Of a stretch of DNA of 64,000 nt, positions 55,453 to 63,445 are shown one piece after another. The stretch lies in NCBI RefSeq assembly GCF_001419985.1, contig NZ_LJAL01000009.1, positions 95,530 through 159,529 on the forward strand, read 5' to 3'. Under the pieces are notes generated by a model. That model was not told the DNA's origin and searched no databases. It was given only the letters and a program-made list of their open reading frames with translations. The translations under genes and the position numbers were made by a program. Source of the stretch: Loktanella sp. 5RATIMAR09 (GTDB lineage: Bacteria; Pseudomonadota; Alphaproteobacteria; Rhodobacterales; Rhodobacteraceae). Positions within the stretch are counted from its first letter, which is position 1. Each line of letters opens with the position of its first letter.

Positions 55453-56103
55453 TTAGTAGGGGTGTTCGCGCCCGTCCCACGTCAGAAAACAGCCCGTCGT
55501 CTGCAGGCTCAGTTCCGCAAATCTCGCGGCCAGCCCTGTGGCGCTTTCTTCCATCGAGATGTCGGCACTGTTGCCACCCATGTCCGTCTGTACCCAGCCG
55601 GGATGATAGATGCCGACAGCGATGCCCTTGGGTGCCAGATCAGTGGCCAGATTGCGCCCGAGGTTGAGGGCTGCCGCCTTGCTGGCGCGGTAGATATAAC
55701 TGCCACCGGGTGCGCGCGTGTCTGACGCCATCTGCGACGAGATGATCGCGATTTTGCCTGCTTTGGTACGCTGCAAATGCGGCAGCAGGTGTTGGATCGT
55801 CAGAAAGACGCCGGTGACGTTGGCCGCAAAGGTCTGTTCCCACATGTCTGCGGGGTAGCCATCGGCCAATGTTTGTCCTTTGTCGAGATAGACGCCTGCG
55901 TTGCAGACCAAGAGATCAATCGGCCGATCCCCAAGGCGCGTGGCCAAGGCGGCATGCGATGCGGGGTCCGTGACATCAAGCCTATAAAGCGGCCCGGCAT
56001 CTGCGGAGCGATGCGTGCCGATGACAGGTTCTGCCGCGTCAGTATAAAGTCCCATAAGCGCCTGACCAATCCCGCGATTGGCCCCTGTGATCAGTGTTGT
56101 CAT
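55453..56103 (-). CDS. SDR family oxidoreductase (short)
   Basis: A 216-residue short-chain dehydrogenase with cofactor motif TGANRGIGQ at residues 6-14, the NAG motif VCNAGVYLD near 80 and catalytic YRASK near 143-147. The short C-terminus suggests a csgA- or carbonyl-reductase-like member with an unknown substrate. The ATG at 56103 is the only sensible start; the frame upstream is not coding. It stands between lysC and the DUF1178 gene. Confidence 0.9.
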   Translation of the reverse strand: MTTLITGANRGIGQALMGLYTDAAEPVIGTHRSADAGPLYRLDVTDPASHAALATRLGDRPIDLLVCNAGVYLDKGQTLADGYPADMWEQTFAANVTGVFLTIQHLLPHLQRTKAGKIAIISSQMASDTRAPGGSYIYRASKAAALNLGRNLATDLAPKGIAVGIYHPGWVQTDMGGNSADISMEESATGLAARFAELSLQTTGCFLTWDGREHPY

Positions 56104-56125
56104 GGGGGTGTCCTGTCTTTGGAGG

Positions 56126-56530
56126 TCAGTTTGTCTTCTTGCGCGGCATGAATGGCAGCGGCACGACCGGAATACCATCCTCTACCAGCTTTCTGGCTTC
56201 TTTCAGGTTTGCCTCGCCGTAAATGGGGCGTTCGGGGACAAGGCCGTCGTGCATATCGCGGGCCTCTTTCACAAACCCCTTGCCGACATAGTCCGACTGC
56301 GCCTCCACTTTATCGCGCAAAGCGGCCAGATCGGCCTCGGAAGGTTTGGGGGCCGTGATCCGCGATGACGTGCTTACGGCTGGTGCCATGATCGTCTTGC
56401 GTACCTTTGTGGACCCGCAGGCGGTGCAATTCACCATATTGGCCGCAACAAGTTTGTCGAAGGCCTCGCCCGACTGGAACCAGCTTTCGAATTCATGGTC
56501 TTGCGCACATCTGAGGTGGAAACGGATCAT
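56126..56530 (-). CDS. DUF1178 family protein
   Basis: A 134-residue member of a conserved alphaproteobacterial family of unknown function. It has Cys8 and His12 in RFHLRCAQDHEFE and a CTAC pair near residue 35, which together could form a zinc site. The C-terminal EARKLVEDGIPVVPLPFMPR is strongly conserved in the family. The true start is the ATG at 56530; a GTG directly before it is in frame. Confidence 0.9.
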   Translation of the reverse strand: MIRFHLRCAQDHEFESWFQSGEAFDKLVAANMVNCTACGSTKVRKTIMAPAVSTSSRITAPKPSEADLAALRDKVEAQSDYVGKGFVKEARDMHDGLVPERPIYGEANLKEARKLVEDGIPVVPLPFMPRKKTN

Positions 56531-56592
56531 CACAACCTATCGCTTACATCTGGGTGATAAATAGGCCTTTTACGCAGGGCTGCAAGCGGATG

Positions 56593-57066
56593 CTAACGCT
56601 TCATCTTATATGGCTTGAAGCCTGCGACAATGCGCTTCAGCTCTGGCTCTTTGATTTTCTTGGCGGCTTTGGCGGGCGACATCCACTTGCGGCGGCGCTG
56701 CTCTTTCTCGGGCCAATCCGCATGCACATGGGTGACATGCAGCGGATAGACCATCGTAACGATTGGCGCATTATCCACCTTCTGCGGTTTGCTGTAGCTG
56801 AACACCCCAAGGCAGAAATCAATGGCCTCACCGCTCAGTCCTGCCTCTTCAAAGGCTTCCGTGGCGGCAGCGCTGGCAGGCGTCTGTTTGTGCATGGGCC
56901 AGCCTTTGGGGATGATCCAGCGTTTGCGCGTACGGCTGGTAATCAGGCAAATCTGGACCTTGTCGTTTTTCACACGCCAGCATAGGGCCGCAAACTGGGC
57001 CCGTACGTCTGTCTTGTGTCCGGTCCGCAGCTTCAAGGGGAGCTGTTTTGCGACTGATTTCGCCAT
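56593..57066 (-). CDS. Nudix hydrolase (DIPP-like)
   Basis: A 157-residue Nudix-fold protein. The Nudix box region reads GWPMHKQTPASAAATEAFEE followed by AGL. Compared with GX5EX7REUXEEXGU, the first Glu is Gln and the Arg is Thr, but the metal-binding EE pair is kept. The KGWPMHK context resembles diphosphoinositol-polyphosphate or diadenosine-polyphosphate hydrolases. The ATG at 57066 (MAKSVAK) is chosen. It is divergent from the deacetylase-like gene. Confidence 0.88.
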   Translation of the reverse strand: MAKSVAKQLPLKLRTGHKTDVRAQFAALCWRVKNDKVQICLITSRTRKRWIIPKGWPMHKQTPASAAATEAFEEAGLSGEAIDFCLGVFSYSKPQKVDNAPIVTMVYPLHVTHVHADWPEKEQRRRKWMSPAKAAKKIKEPELKRIVAGFKPYKMKR

Positions 57067-57100
57067 GTTCTCTGCCGCAAATCGCATTACATCAGGTTGT

Positions 57101-58258
57101 ATGTCAGACGTTACGCAAGCATCCGTTCCACACGCAACCCCACACGCGCGATTTATCGGGTCCGAAATCTATCGGCACTCAAGTTACGGGGCGTGGCATC
57201 CGCTGCGCGTGCCGCGTGTGTCGACGGTGATGGACCTTGCGCGCAGCATGGGCTGGCTGCCGCCTGCGCAGTTTATCACCAGTCCGCGCGCCAAGGCAGC
57301 TGCGCTTACGGGCTATCACACGTCGACCTATCTTGCCGCTTTGCAGGCGGCCGAGGCGGCACAGAGTGTGAGTGAGCAGATGCGCCTGAAACACAATCTC
57401 GGCACGCCCTCTAATCCTGTCTTCAAGGAAATGTTTCGCAGACCTGCCACCGCTGCGGGTGCGTCGCTTTTGGCGGGCGAGCTGTTGCGCGCTGGCGGTG
57501 TAATCTATTCCCCCGCAGGCGGCACGCACCACGGGTTGCCAGACCGTGCAAACGGGTTTTGTTATCTTAATGATCCGGTGCTGGCGATCCAGTCCTTGCG
57601 GCGCAATGGCGCCCAAAAGATTGCCTATATTGATATCGACGCCCACCACCCCGACGGGGTCGAGCATGCTTTTGCCACTGATCCGGACACGCTGCAAATC
57701 TCGGTGCATGAGGTCAACCGCTGGCCGCGCACAGGGGCGTTAAGCGATGCCGGTGTGGGGCAGGTCTTTAACCTGCCTGTGCCCGCAGGTCTGAATGATA
57801 CCGAGATGGCGCTGGTCCGCGACGCGCTCATCCTGCCTTTGGTGGCAGATTTTCGCCCTGATGCGATTGTCCTGCAATGCGGGGCCGATGCGGTGGCAGA
57901 AGACCGCCAGTCACGGCTGGCCCTGTCAAACAATGCCCATTGGGCGATTGTCGCAGCCCTGCGCCCGCTGTCGCCGCGTTATCTGGTTCTCGGAGGAGGG
58001 GGGTATAATCCGTGGTCGGTGGGCCGGCTTTGGACAGGGGTTTGGGCGACGCTGAATGGCCACGACATTCCGGATGTCCTGCCGCCCGCATCCCAGGCGA
58101 TCCTTGGTGCCTTGACGTGGACCAGCCCGCTGCGCAAGCACCAGCCCGAAGCGCACTGGATTACCACGTTGCGCGACACCCCGCGAGAGGGGCCCATCAG
58201 TGATGCCGTGCGTACAGGTGTTCAGACATTGGCGATGCGTCGCCCGCGCTGGGCCTGA
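57101..58258 (+). CDS. Histone deacetylase family protein (AcuC-like amidohydrolase)
   Basis: A 385-residue zinc amidohydrolase of the class II histone deacetylase / acetylpolyamine hydrolase family. The active-site pair is His143-His144 in AGGTHHGLPD; metal ligands Asp180 and His182 lie in YIDIDAHHPDGVEHAF, and LQCGADAVAED and GGGGYNPWSVGRLW complete the site. In most relatives the loop is HHGDG; here it is HHPDG. Substrates in bacteria include acetylated lysines or polyamines. Just before modA on the same strand, but with 38 bases and a hairpin between. Confidence 0.92.
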   Translation: MSDVTQASVPHATPHARFIGSEIYRHSSYGAWHPLRVPRVSTVMDLARSMGWLPPAQFITSPRAKAAALTGYHTSTYLAALQAAEAAQSVSEQMRLKHNLGTPSNPVFKEMFRRPATAAGASLLAGELLRAGGVIYSPAGGTHHGLPDRANGFCYLNDPVLAIQSLRRNGAQKIAYIDIDAHHPDGVEHAFATDPDTLQISVHEVNRWPRTGALSDAGVGQVFNLPVPAGLNDTEMALVRDALILPLVADFRPDAIVLQCGADAVAEDRQSRLALSNNAHWAIVAALRPLSPRYLVLGGGGYNPWSVGRLWTGVWATLNGHDIPDVLPPASQAILGALTWTSPLRKHQPEAHWITTLRDTPREGPISDAVRTGVQTLAMRRPRWA

Positions 58259-58283
58259 CCCTTGCAAGGGGGCGTAAACGCCC
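58259..58283 (+). promoter_or_regulatory. Hairpins between the deacetylase gene and modA
   Basis: CCCTTGCAAGGG (58259-58270) is a perfect palindrome and GGGCG/CGCCC (58270-58283) forms a second small stem around TAAA. No T run follows, so termination is unproven. The site lies immediately before modA and could also be a protein-binding element controlling the molybdate genes. Confidence 0.35.
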
Positions 58284-58296
58284 TGATAGTCGCGCC

Positions 58297-59040
58297 ATGA
58301 GATTGCACGCGCTTATGATCGGGATTTTTCTGGCACTGGCGGCCCCTGCTGCGCGGGCTGAAGTGCTGATCTTTGCCGCGGCCAGCCTGAAAGAACCTGT
58401 GGACCGGATTGCCGCGCAGTTTGACGATGTTGTTGTCTCATATGGCGGCAGTGGCACCATGGCGCGGCAAGTCAGTTTCGGTGCCCCTGCGGATATCGTC
58501 CTTTTGGCGAATGCCGACTGGATGGATGTGCTGGTCGCGGGCGATCATGTACAAGCCGAGAGCGTGTTTGATTTTGCCAGCAACCGGTTGGTGATGGTCG
58601 GGCCTGAAGGTGCCGGCCCCGTACCGCTCGCACCAGAGGCGATTTTGGAGGCATTGGGGGCAGGGCGCATGGCGGTCGGGCTCACGCAGGCTGTGCCTGC
58701 GGGCATCTACGCCAAGGCAGCATTGCAATCGCTGGGCTTGTGGGAAGTGACGCAAGGCAAGCTGGCCGAAGTGGACAATGTGCGCGCCGCACTGGCGTTG
58801 GTGGCGCGCGGGCAGGCGCCCTTGGGGATTGTGTATCAGAGCGATACGCGAATCACGCAGGATGTGGCCCAAGTTGCGTTGTTCCCTGCCGAAAGCCACC
58901 CACCTATCCGCTATGTTGCTGCGCTGACCAATGACGCAGGCGTTGCCGCGCAAGAGGTGCTGTTGTTCCTGCGCGGCCCGCAGGGTCAAGCGATTTTGGC
59001 CGAGACGGGGTTGCTGCCGCCTGTGGACGATCCGTCATGA
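58297..59040 (+). CDS. modA: ModA, molybdate ABC transporter substrate-binding protein
   Basis: Periplasmic molybdate/tungstate-binding protein. The 247-residue precursor has a signal peptide (MRLHALMIGIFLALAAPAAR), then VLIFAAASLKEPVDRIAAQF, where Ser is a predicted oxyanion ligand, and YGGSGTMARQV with the second. The C-terminal half includes FLRGPQGQAILAETGLLPP, typical of ModA. It overlaps modB by four bases. Confidence 0.95.
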   Translation: MRLHALMIGIFLALAAPAARAEVLIFAAASLKEPVDRIAAQFDDVVVSYGGSGTMARQVSFGAPADIVLLANADWMDVLVAGDHVQAESVFDFASNRLVMVGPEGAGPVPLAPEAILEALGAGRMAVGLTQAVPAGIYAKAALQSLGLWEVTQGKLAEVDNVRAALALVARGQAPLGIVYQSDTRITQDVAQVALFPAESHPPIRYVAALTNDAGVAAQEVLLFLRGPQGQAILAETGLLPPVDDPS

Positions 59041-59735
59041 TCGACGCGCTTGGACCTGCGGAATGGACCGCCATCTGGTTGTCTTTGCGTGTGGCGCTGG
59101 TGGCGACTTTGGCGGCTTTGCCGGTGGCTGTCTGGGTGGCATATATCTTGGCGCGGAAATCGTTTCCGGGTCGTCAGCTGCTGAACGGGCTAGTGCATCT
59201 GCCGTTGGTTTTGCCACCTGTGGTGACGGGCTATCTTTTGCTGATCCTCTTTGGCCAGCAAGGGCCGCTGGGCAGTCTGTTGTACCAGACATTCGGGATC
59301 AGTTTTGCTTTTCGCTGGACGGGGGCGGCACTGGCGGCCGCGATCATGGCGTTTCCTCTGATGGTGCGCGCGATCCGGCTGGGATTCGAGGCGGTTGATC
59401 CGGGATTGGAGGATGCCGCATCCACCCTTGGGGCATCGCGTATGCGGGTCTGGCGCACGGTGACACTGCCCTTGGTCGTCCCGGGTATATTGGCGGGGGG
59501 CATATTGGGTTTTGCCAAGGCATTGGGCGAGTTCGGCGCGACGATCACCTTTGTTGCGGCTATCCCCGGCGAGACCCAGACCATCCCCACAGCGATCTAC
59601 GGTCTGTTGCAGGTGCCGGGAAGTGAGCCAGCGGTTTTGTCACTGGTCGTGGTGTCGGTCATTCTTGCGATGGGCGCGCTCGTCCTGTCCGAGTGGCTGG
59701 CCCGCCGCATGGCCAAAAGAGTGGCGGGCAGATGA
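59037..59735 (+). CDS. modB: ModB, molybdate ABC transporter permease
   Basis: A 232-residue inner-membrane permease with five or six membrane helices. The EAA loop that contacts the ATPase reads EAVDPGLEDAASTLGASRMR (about residues 117-136). The LHLPLVLPPVVTGYLLLILF region is typical of ModB. It overlaps modA and modC by four bases each, so the three subunits are translationally coupled. Confidence 0.95.
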   Translation: MIDALGPAEWTAIWLSLRVALVATLAALPVAVWVAYILARKSFPGRQLLNGLVHLPLVLPPVVTGYLLLILFGQQGPLGSLLYQTFGISFAFRWTGAALAAAIMAFPLMVRAIRLGFEAVDPGLEDAASTLGASRMRVWRTVTLPLVVPGILAGGILGFAKALGEFGATITFVAAIPGETQTIPTAIYGLLQVPGSEPAVLSLVVVSVILAMGALVLSEWLARRMAKRVAGR

Positions 59736-60793
59736 TAGCGGTTGATATCCAGAAGCGGCTGGGCGCGTTTGAACTGGACGTTCAATTCGCGGCACCCAAG
59801 GGCGTGACTGCGATTTTCGGGCGTTCGGGGTCGGGAAAGACCTCACTGGTCAACGCTGTAGCGGGGCTTTTGCATCCTGATGCGGGGCGGATCGCGGTTG
59901 GTGATGCTGTTCTCTTTGATGGGGCGACGCGCCAGCACCTGCCGCCGCACAAACGGCGCATTGGCTATGTGTTCCAAGATGCGCGTCTGTTTCCACATAT
60001 GACTGTTCAGCGCAATCTGAGCTATGGTGGCGACCATGATGCGGCCCGGGTGATTGATGTGCTGGGGCTTTCGCATCTGCTCGAACGGATGCCAGCAGGC
60101 CTGTCAGGGGGTGAGCGCCAGCGCGTCGCTTTGGGCCGTGCGCTGATGTGTGATCCGCAGCTTTTACTGATGGATGAACCGCTTGCCGCCCTCGATGCCC
60201 CGCGTAAGGCCGAAATCCTGCCTTTTATCGAACGGCTGCGCGATGAGGTCGAAACACCCATGCTCTATGTCAGCCATGATGTGTCCGAGGTCGCGCGCCT
60301 TGCTACGACACTTGTGGTGCTTGACGCAGGCCATGTGGTGGCCTCTGGACCGGTAGGTCAGGTCTTGTCCCAGCCCGAAACGATGCCGCTGGTCGGCGTC
60401 CGCGCAGCAGGTGCGGTGATTACCACCAAGGTCGCGGGGCGGTTGCTGGATGACGGATTGACAGAACTTGCCTTTTCGGGCGGGCGTTTGATCTTGCCGG
60501 GAATTTTGGGCGTGTTGGGCCAGACCATTCGTGTGCGTATTCCCGCGCAGGACGTGATTCTCGCAACGGTCGCCCCGCAGGGGTTGAGCGCGCTGAACGT
60601 GCTGCCTGTCGAGATTACCCGCGTTGAACAAGGGCGCGGCCCCGGTGTTGCGGTCGGGCTGCGTGCGGGGAACGATCACCTCTTGGCACGGGTGACACGG
60701 CGCAGCGCGTTGCGGATGAATTTGGCTGTGGGTCAGAAGATCTATGCCATCATCAAGGCAACCGCAGTTGGGCCCGAAGACATCGGGCAATGA
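59732..60793 (+). CDS. modC: ModC, molybdate ABC transporter ATPase
   Basis: The 353-residue ATPase subunit. Walker A GRSGSGKT is at residues 30-37, the signature LSGGERQRVALGRAL near 122 and Walker B LLLMDEPLAALD near 142. The C-terminal ~70 residues form the molybdate-binding (Mop/TOBE) domain that senses the cargo. It overlaps modB by four bases and its stop abuts the stop of the convergent kdtA gene with no spacer. Confidence 0.95.
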   Translation: MIAVDIQKRLGAFELDVQFAAPKGVTAIFGRSGSGKTSLVNAVAGLLHPDAGRIAVGDAVLFDGATRQHLPPHKRRIGYVFQDARLFPHMTVQRNLSYGGDHDAARVIDVLGLSHLLERMPAGLSGGERQRVALGRALMCDPQLLLMDEPLAALDAPRKAEILPFIERLRDEVETPMLYVSHDVSEVARLATTLVVLDAGHVVASGPVGQVLSQPETMPLVGVRAAGAVITTKVAGRLLDDGLTELAFSGGRLILPGILGVLGQTIRVRIPAQDVILATVAPQGLSALNVLPVEITRVEQGRGPGVAVGLRAGNDHLLARVTRRSALRMNLAVGQKIYAIIKATAVGPEDIGQ

Positions 60794-62053
60794 TCAGGTT
60801 GCGCGAGTACGGTCGAAGAGATCAAGCAAATCCGCGGCCAGCGCGTCGGTATGCGCGCTTGCAGTCCTGATCGCTTGCCCTGCGTTTTCGGCGATCTGCG
60901 GCAAATCCCCCGAAATCACAGCGGCGGCAATATCATCGACAGTCGTGACCGCGATTGCCCCTGACGCATCGGTCAGTTGCGCATAATCGGTTCTGAAATT
61001 TGCCACCCGCGGCCCATGCAATATGGCACAGCCCAAAGCAGCGGCCTCCCAAGGGTTATGTCCTTCGATATCACCGAAAGTTCCGCCAATCAGCACGGTC
61101 TGCGCAAGGCGGTAGATCAGGCCGAGGTCACCGAAAGTATCACAAAGCCAGACGGCATCGCCCGTTGCCGGCACCTCCCCCTTGGACCGGCGCGGGCCAA
61201 GCTCTTCAATGGCGTCCTGCGGCAGCCTAGGGGCAATGATGAGAAGCGCGGTTGGATCGGTGTCGCATAGTTTTTGATGGGCCGCGCGTGCGCGCGCGAT
61301 GTCGTCGCGATGTGCGGGGGCAACGGCCCAAATGGTACGCTGGCTAAGCGTTTTCTGTAGCCGGTCCAATTCCGCCATATCGCAGGCCAGCAAGGGTGCG
61401 GCAGGTTTGAGCGATCCGGTGACCTTCACCTCTGCACCAAGTGATGCAAGATGCGCTGCGGTCGCGTCATCCTGCGCCGTGATCATCGCCATCGCGCTGT
61501 AAAGGTCGCGGTAAAGCCCCGCTGCCCTTTGGTGGGCCCGAAACGATGCAGCATTCATGCGCGCGGCCACCATGCATTGTGGCACCTGGCGTTTTGCCAG
61601 ATCGCTGACCATGCCCGGCCAGAGGTCCTGTTCGACCCAGACGCAGAGATCAGGGCGAAAACGATCGAGGAAACGGCGGCGAAAGGCGGGCGCATCAAGG
61701 GGCAGGAACTGATGCGTTGTCCGGGGAGGGGCGTTCTTGGCAAAGACTTCGGCCGATGTCGCAGTGGTTGATGTCACAAGGAATGACAAATCGGGTCGTT
61801 TCTGCCCCAGACGTGCGATCAGGCCGCGCAAGGAAAGCACTTCGCCCAATCCGACCGCGTGGAGCCAGATCAATGGACCGTCCGGGCGTGGGGCGAGGTT
61901 CCAGCCCATCTTTTCCTGCCAGCGCGTCGGGTGTTCCTTGCCGCGCTGCAATCGGCGGCGCAGCACAGGCTTGGCCGCCGGTGCAATCAGATGGCTTGCC
62001 GCAAGATAGCTGCGCAACGCCAAACCCCGATGCATGTCAGCTGGGGATGTCAT
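60794..62053 (-). CDS. kdtA: 3-deoxy-D-manno-octulosonic acid transferase
   Basis: KdtA (WaaA) adds Kdo to lipid A precursors at the cytoplasmic face of the inner membrane. The 419-residue GT30-family enzyme has the donor- and acceptor-site segments WLHAVGLGEVLSLRGLI near 63, VEQDLWPGMVSDL near 137 and the C-terminal GGTFGDIEGHNPWEAAALGC near 335. The start overlaps the neuC stop by 17 bases (ATG 62053); an ATG at 62035 is possible. It is coupled to the NeuC-like gene upstream. Confidence 0.94.
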   Translation of the reverse strand: MTSPADMHRGLALRSYLAASHLIAPAAKPVLRRRLQRGKEHPTRWQEKMGWNLAPRPDGPLIWLHAVGLGEVLSLRGLIARLGQKRPDLSFLVTSTTATSAEVFAKNAPPRTTHQFLPLDAPAFRRRFLDRFRPDLCVWVEQDLWPGMVSDLAKRQVPQCMVAARMNAASFRAHQRAAGLYRDLYSAMAMITAQDDATAAHLASLGAEVKVTGSLKPAAPLLACDMAELDRLQKTLSQRTIWAVAPAHRDDIARARAAHQKLCDTDPTALLIIAPRLPQDAIEELGPRRSKGEVPATGDAVWLCDTFGDLGLIYRLAQTVLIGGTFGDIEGHNPWEAAALGCAILHGPRVANFRTDYAQLTDASGAIAVTTVDDIAAAVISGDLPQIAENAGQAIRTASAHTDALAADLLDLFDRTRAT

Positions 62054-63161
62054 GAAATGTCTTTTGCAAGGAACTCTGCCAGAAATCTTCGGATTTCAGG
62101 GCGTCCACAAACCGCTCGGACGCGCTGCCGCCGCCAAAGGCGTCGTGACGCGGATATGCCTCGCCCCATCTGTTCTGCAAGAATGTGTTGATCGCTGCGG
62201 TATCGGTCGCATCGGCGAAAAAGACGGACGGTGATTTGGCGCGATTGGTCTGGCGCGTGCCAATATCAAGGGACGGCAGACCGAGAAACGGGGCCTCGCG
62301 CACACCTGCCGAGGAATTACCGACCATCGCTTTGGCATTCTTCATCAGTTCCGAGAAGTGTGCGAAACGCATGGATGGCAAAACGCGGAACCGCGTTTCG
62401 GGCAGGCGGGCAATGGCATCAAAAATGGCAGCTGATCCCGGGTCATTGTTCGGGGCGATCACCACAAAATTGCGCCCCGACCGATCGAGCGCGCCAAATA
62501 GCGCGTCGGCCTGCGCGCCCATCGTGTCGGCTTCGGAGGTGACAGGGTGGAAAACACAAATACCGTAATCATCGAAAGGTACGGCATAGCGGTCCTGGAC
62601 TTGGGCAAGAGTGACCCCCGATGGCCCCGCATGAAAATCCAGCTCGGGCGATCCGATGGCGCGGATATTCGCTTCAGGCTCGCCCAGTGCCATCACGCGC
62701 CGTGCGGCATCCTGCGATGATACGAAATGCTGACTGGCCAGTTTGCTGTTACAATGACGGTAAATTTCATCAATCGTGCCCGAAACCTCGCCGCCTTCGA
62801 TATGGGCGCAACGGATGTAGTTGGTGGCACAAACCAGCGCGCAAGCAAGCGCCTCAACCCGGTCGCCGTGGATCACCACAAGATCGGGGGCGTATTCCTT
62901 GATGAAATCCGAAAATCCGATGATCGTCTTGGCCAACACCATGTCCTGTGGGTCGCCAGGACGCTGGTTGAGGAATTCATGCACCTGCACCCCCGATGTG
63001 CGGTGCACCTCCAGTTTGGTCAGCCCGTAGCGTTTGAGCATGTGCATCCCGGTCGTGAAAAACGACACGTCAAAGCCTGCATCCCGTGTGGCAATGGCCA
63101 AAGGCTCAAGCTTGCCAAAATCAGCCCGTGTTCCGGTGACAAAAAGAACTGTGCGCGGCAT
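62037..63161 (-). CDS. neuC: UDP-N-acetylglucosamine 2-epimerase, hydrolysing (NeuC type)
   Basis: A 374-residue sugar epimerase that releases ManNAc-like sugars from UDP-GlcNAc derivatives on the way to sialic or legionaminic acids. It begins MPRTVLFVTGTRADFGKLEP and has the catalytic-region segments VIHGDRVEALACALV near 96, AHIEGGEVSGTIDEIYRH near 116 and MVGNSSAGVREAPFLGLPSL near 277, all typical of NeuC. No neuB or neuA lies in this window. The start at 63161 follows GGAATTCGGA; the gene leads a two-gene unit with kdtA. Confidence 0.93.
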   Translation of the reverse strand: MPRTVLFVTGTRADFGKLEPLAIATRDAGFDVSFFTTGMHMLKRYGLTKLEVHRTSGVQVHEFLNQRPGDPQDMVLAKTIIGFSDFIKEYAPDLVVIHGDRVEALACALVCATNYIRCAHIEGGEVSGTIDEIYRHCNSKLASQHFVSSQDAARRVMALGEPEANIRAIGSPELDFHAGPSGVTLAQVQDRYAVPFDDYGICVFHPVTSEADTMGAQADALFGALDRSGRNFVVIAPNNDPGSAAIFDAIARLPETRFRVLPSMRFAHFSELMKNAKAMVGNSSAGVREAPFLGLPSLDIGTRQTNRAKSPSVFFADATDTAAINTFLQNRWGEAYPRHDAFGGGSASERFVDALKSEDFWQSSLQKTFHDIPS

Positions 63162-63305
63162 TCCGAATTCCAAATCAATACGCTATCGGATGACCCGATC
63201 CCATGTGCCGTGCAGGCTATCCTGATGCCGCCAGAAAGGAAACGGGCTTTGGCCTTGGGCGCGTTGCGTTCTTGCCCAAGTTGCGTATGGCGTTTATCTA
63301 AGCGC

Positions 63306-63334
63306 TTGACCTTATCAGGCGTCATCCTTAGGTG
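63306..63334 (+). promoter_or_regulatory. Possible promoter of tRNA-Cys
   Basis: TTGACC at 63306-63311 matches the -35 consensus well; TAGGTG lies 17 bases on as a poor -10. The spacing to the tRNA start at 63347 fits a short leader. The call rests mainly on the -35 box. Confidence 0.35.
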
Positions 63335-63346
63335 ACATGCCTACGA

Positions 63347-63420
63347 GGCGAGTGGGCAGGTAGGTTATGCAGCGGATTGCAAATCCGTGTAGACCGGTTC
63401 GATTCCGGTACTCGCCTCCA
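63347..63420 (+). tRNA. tRNA-Cys (GCA anticodon)
   Basis: A complete 74-base cloverleaf can be folded. The acceptor arms are GGCGAGT and ACTCGCC, the D arm is closed by GCA/TGC, the anticodon stem by GCGGA/TCCGT with loop TTGCAAA, and the T arm by ACCGG/CCGGT around TTCGATT. The anticodon GCA at 63379-63381 reads UGC and UGU codons. The 3' CCA is encoded. It follows the neuC promoter region and is preceded by a TTGACC box. Confidence 0.97.
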
Positions 63421-63445
63421 AATAACAACGTAAGCTGTTGTTATT
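63421..63445 (+). terminator. Hairpin directly after tRNA-Cys
   Basis: AATAACAAC (63421-63429) pairs perfectly over 9 bp with GTTGTTATT (63437-63445) around GTAAGCT. It begins on the base after the CCA end. The stem is AT-rich and no long T run follows, so it may guide 3'-end processing as much as termination. Confidence 0.5.
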
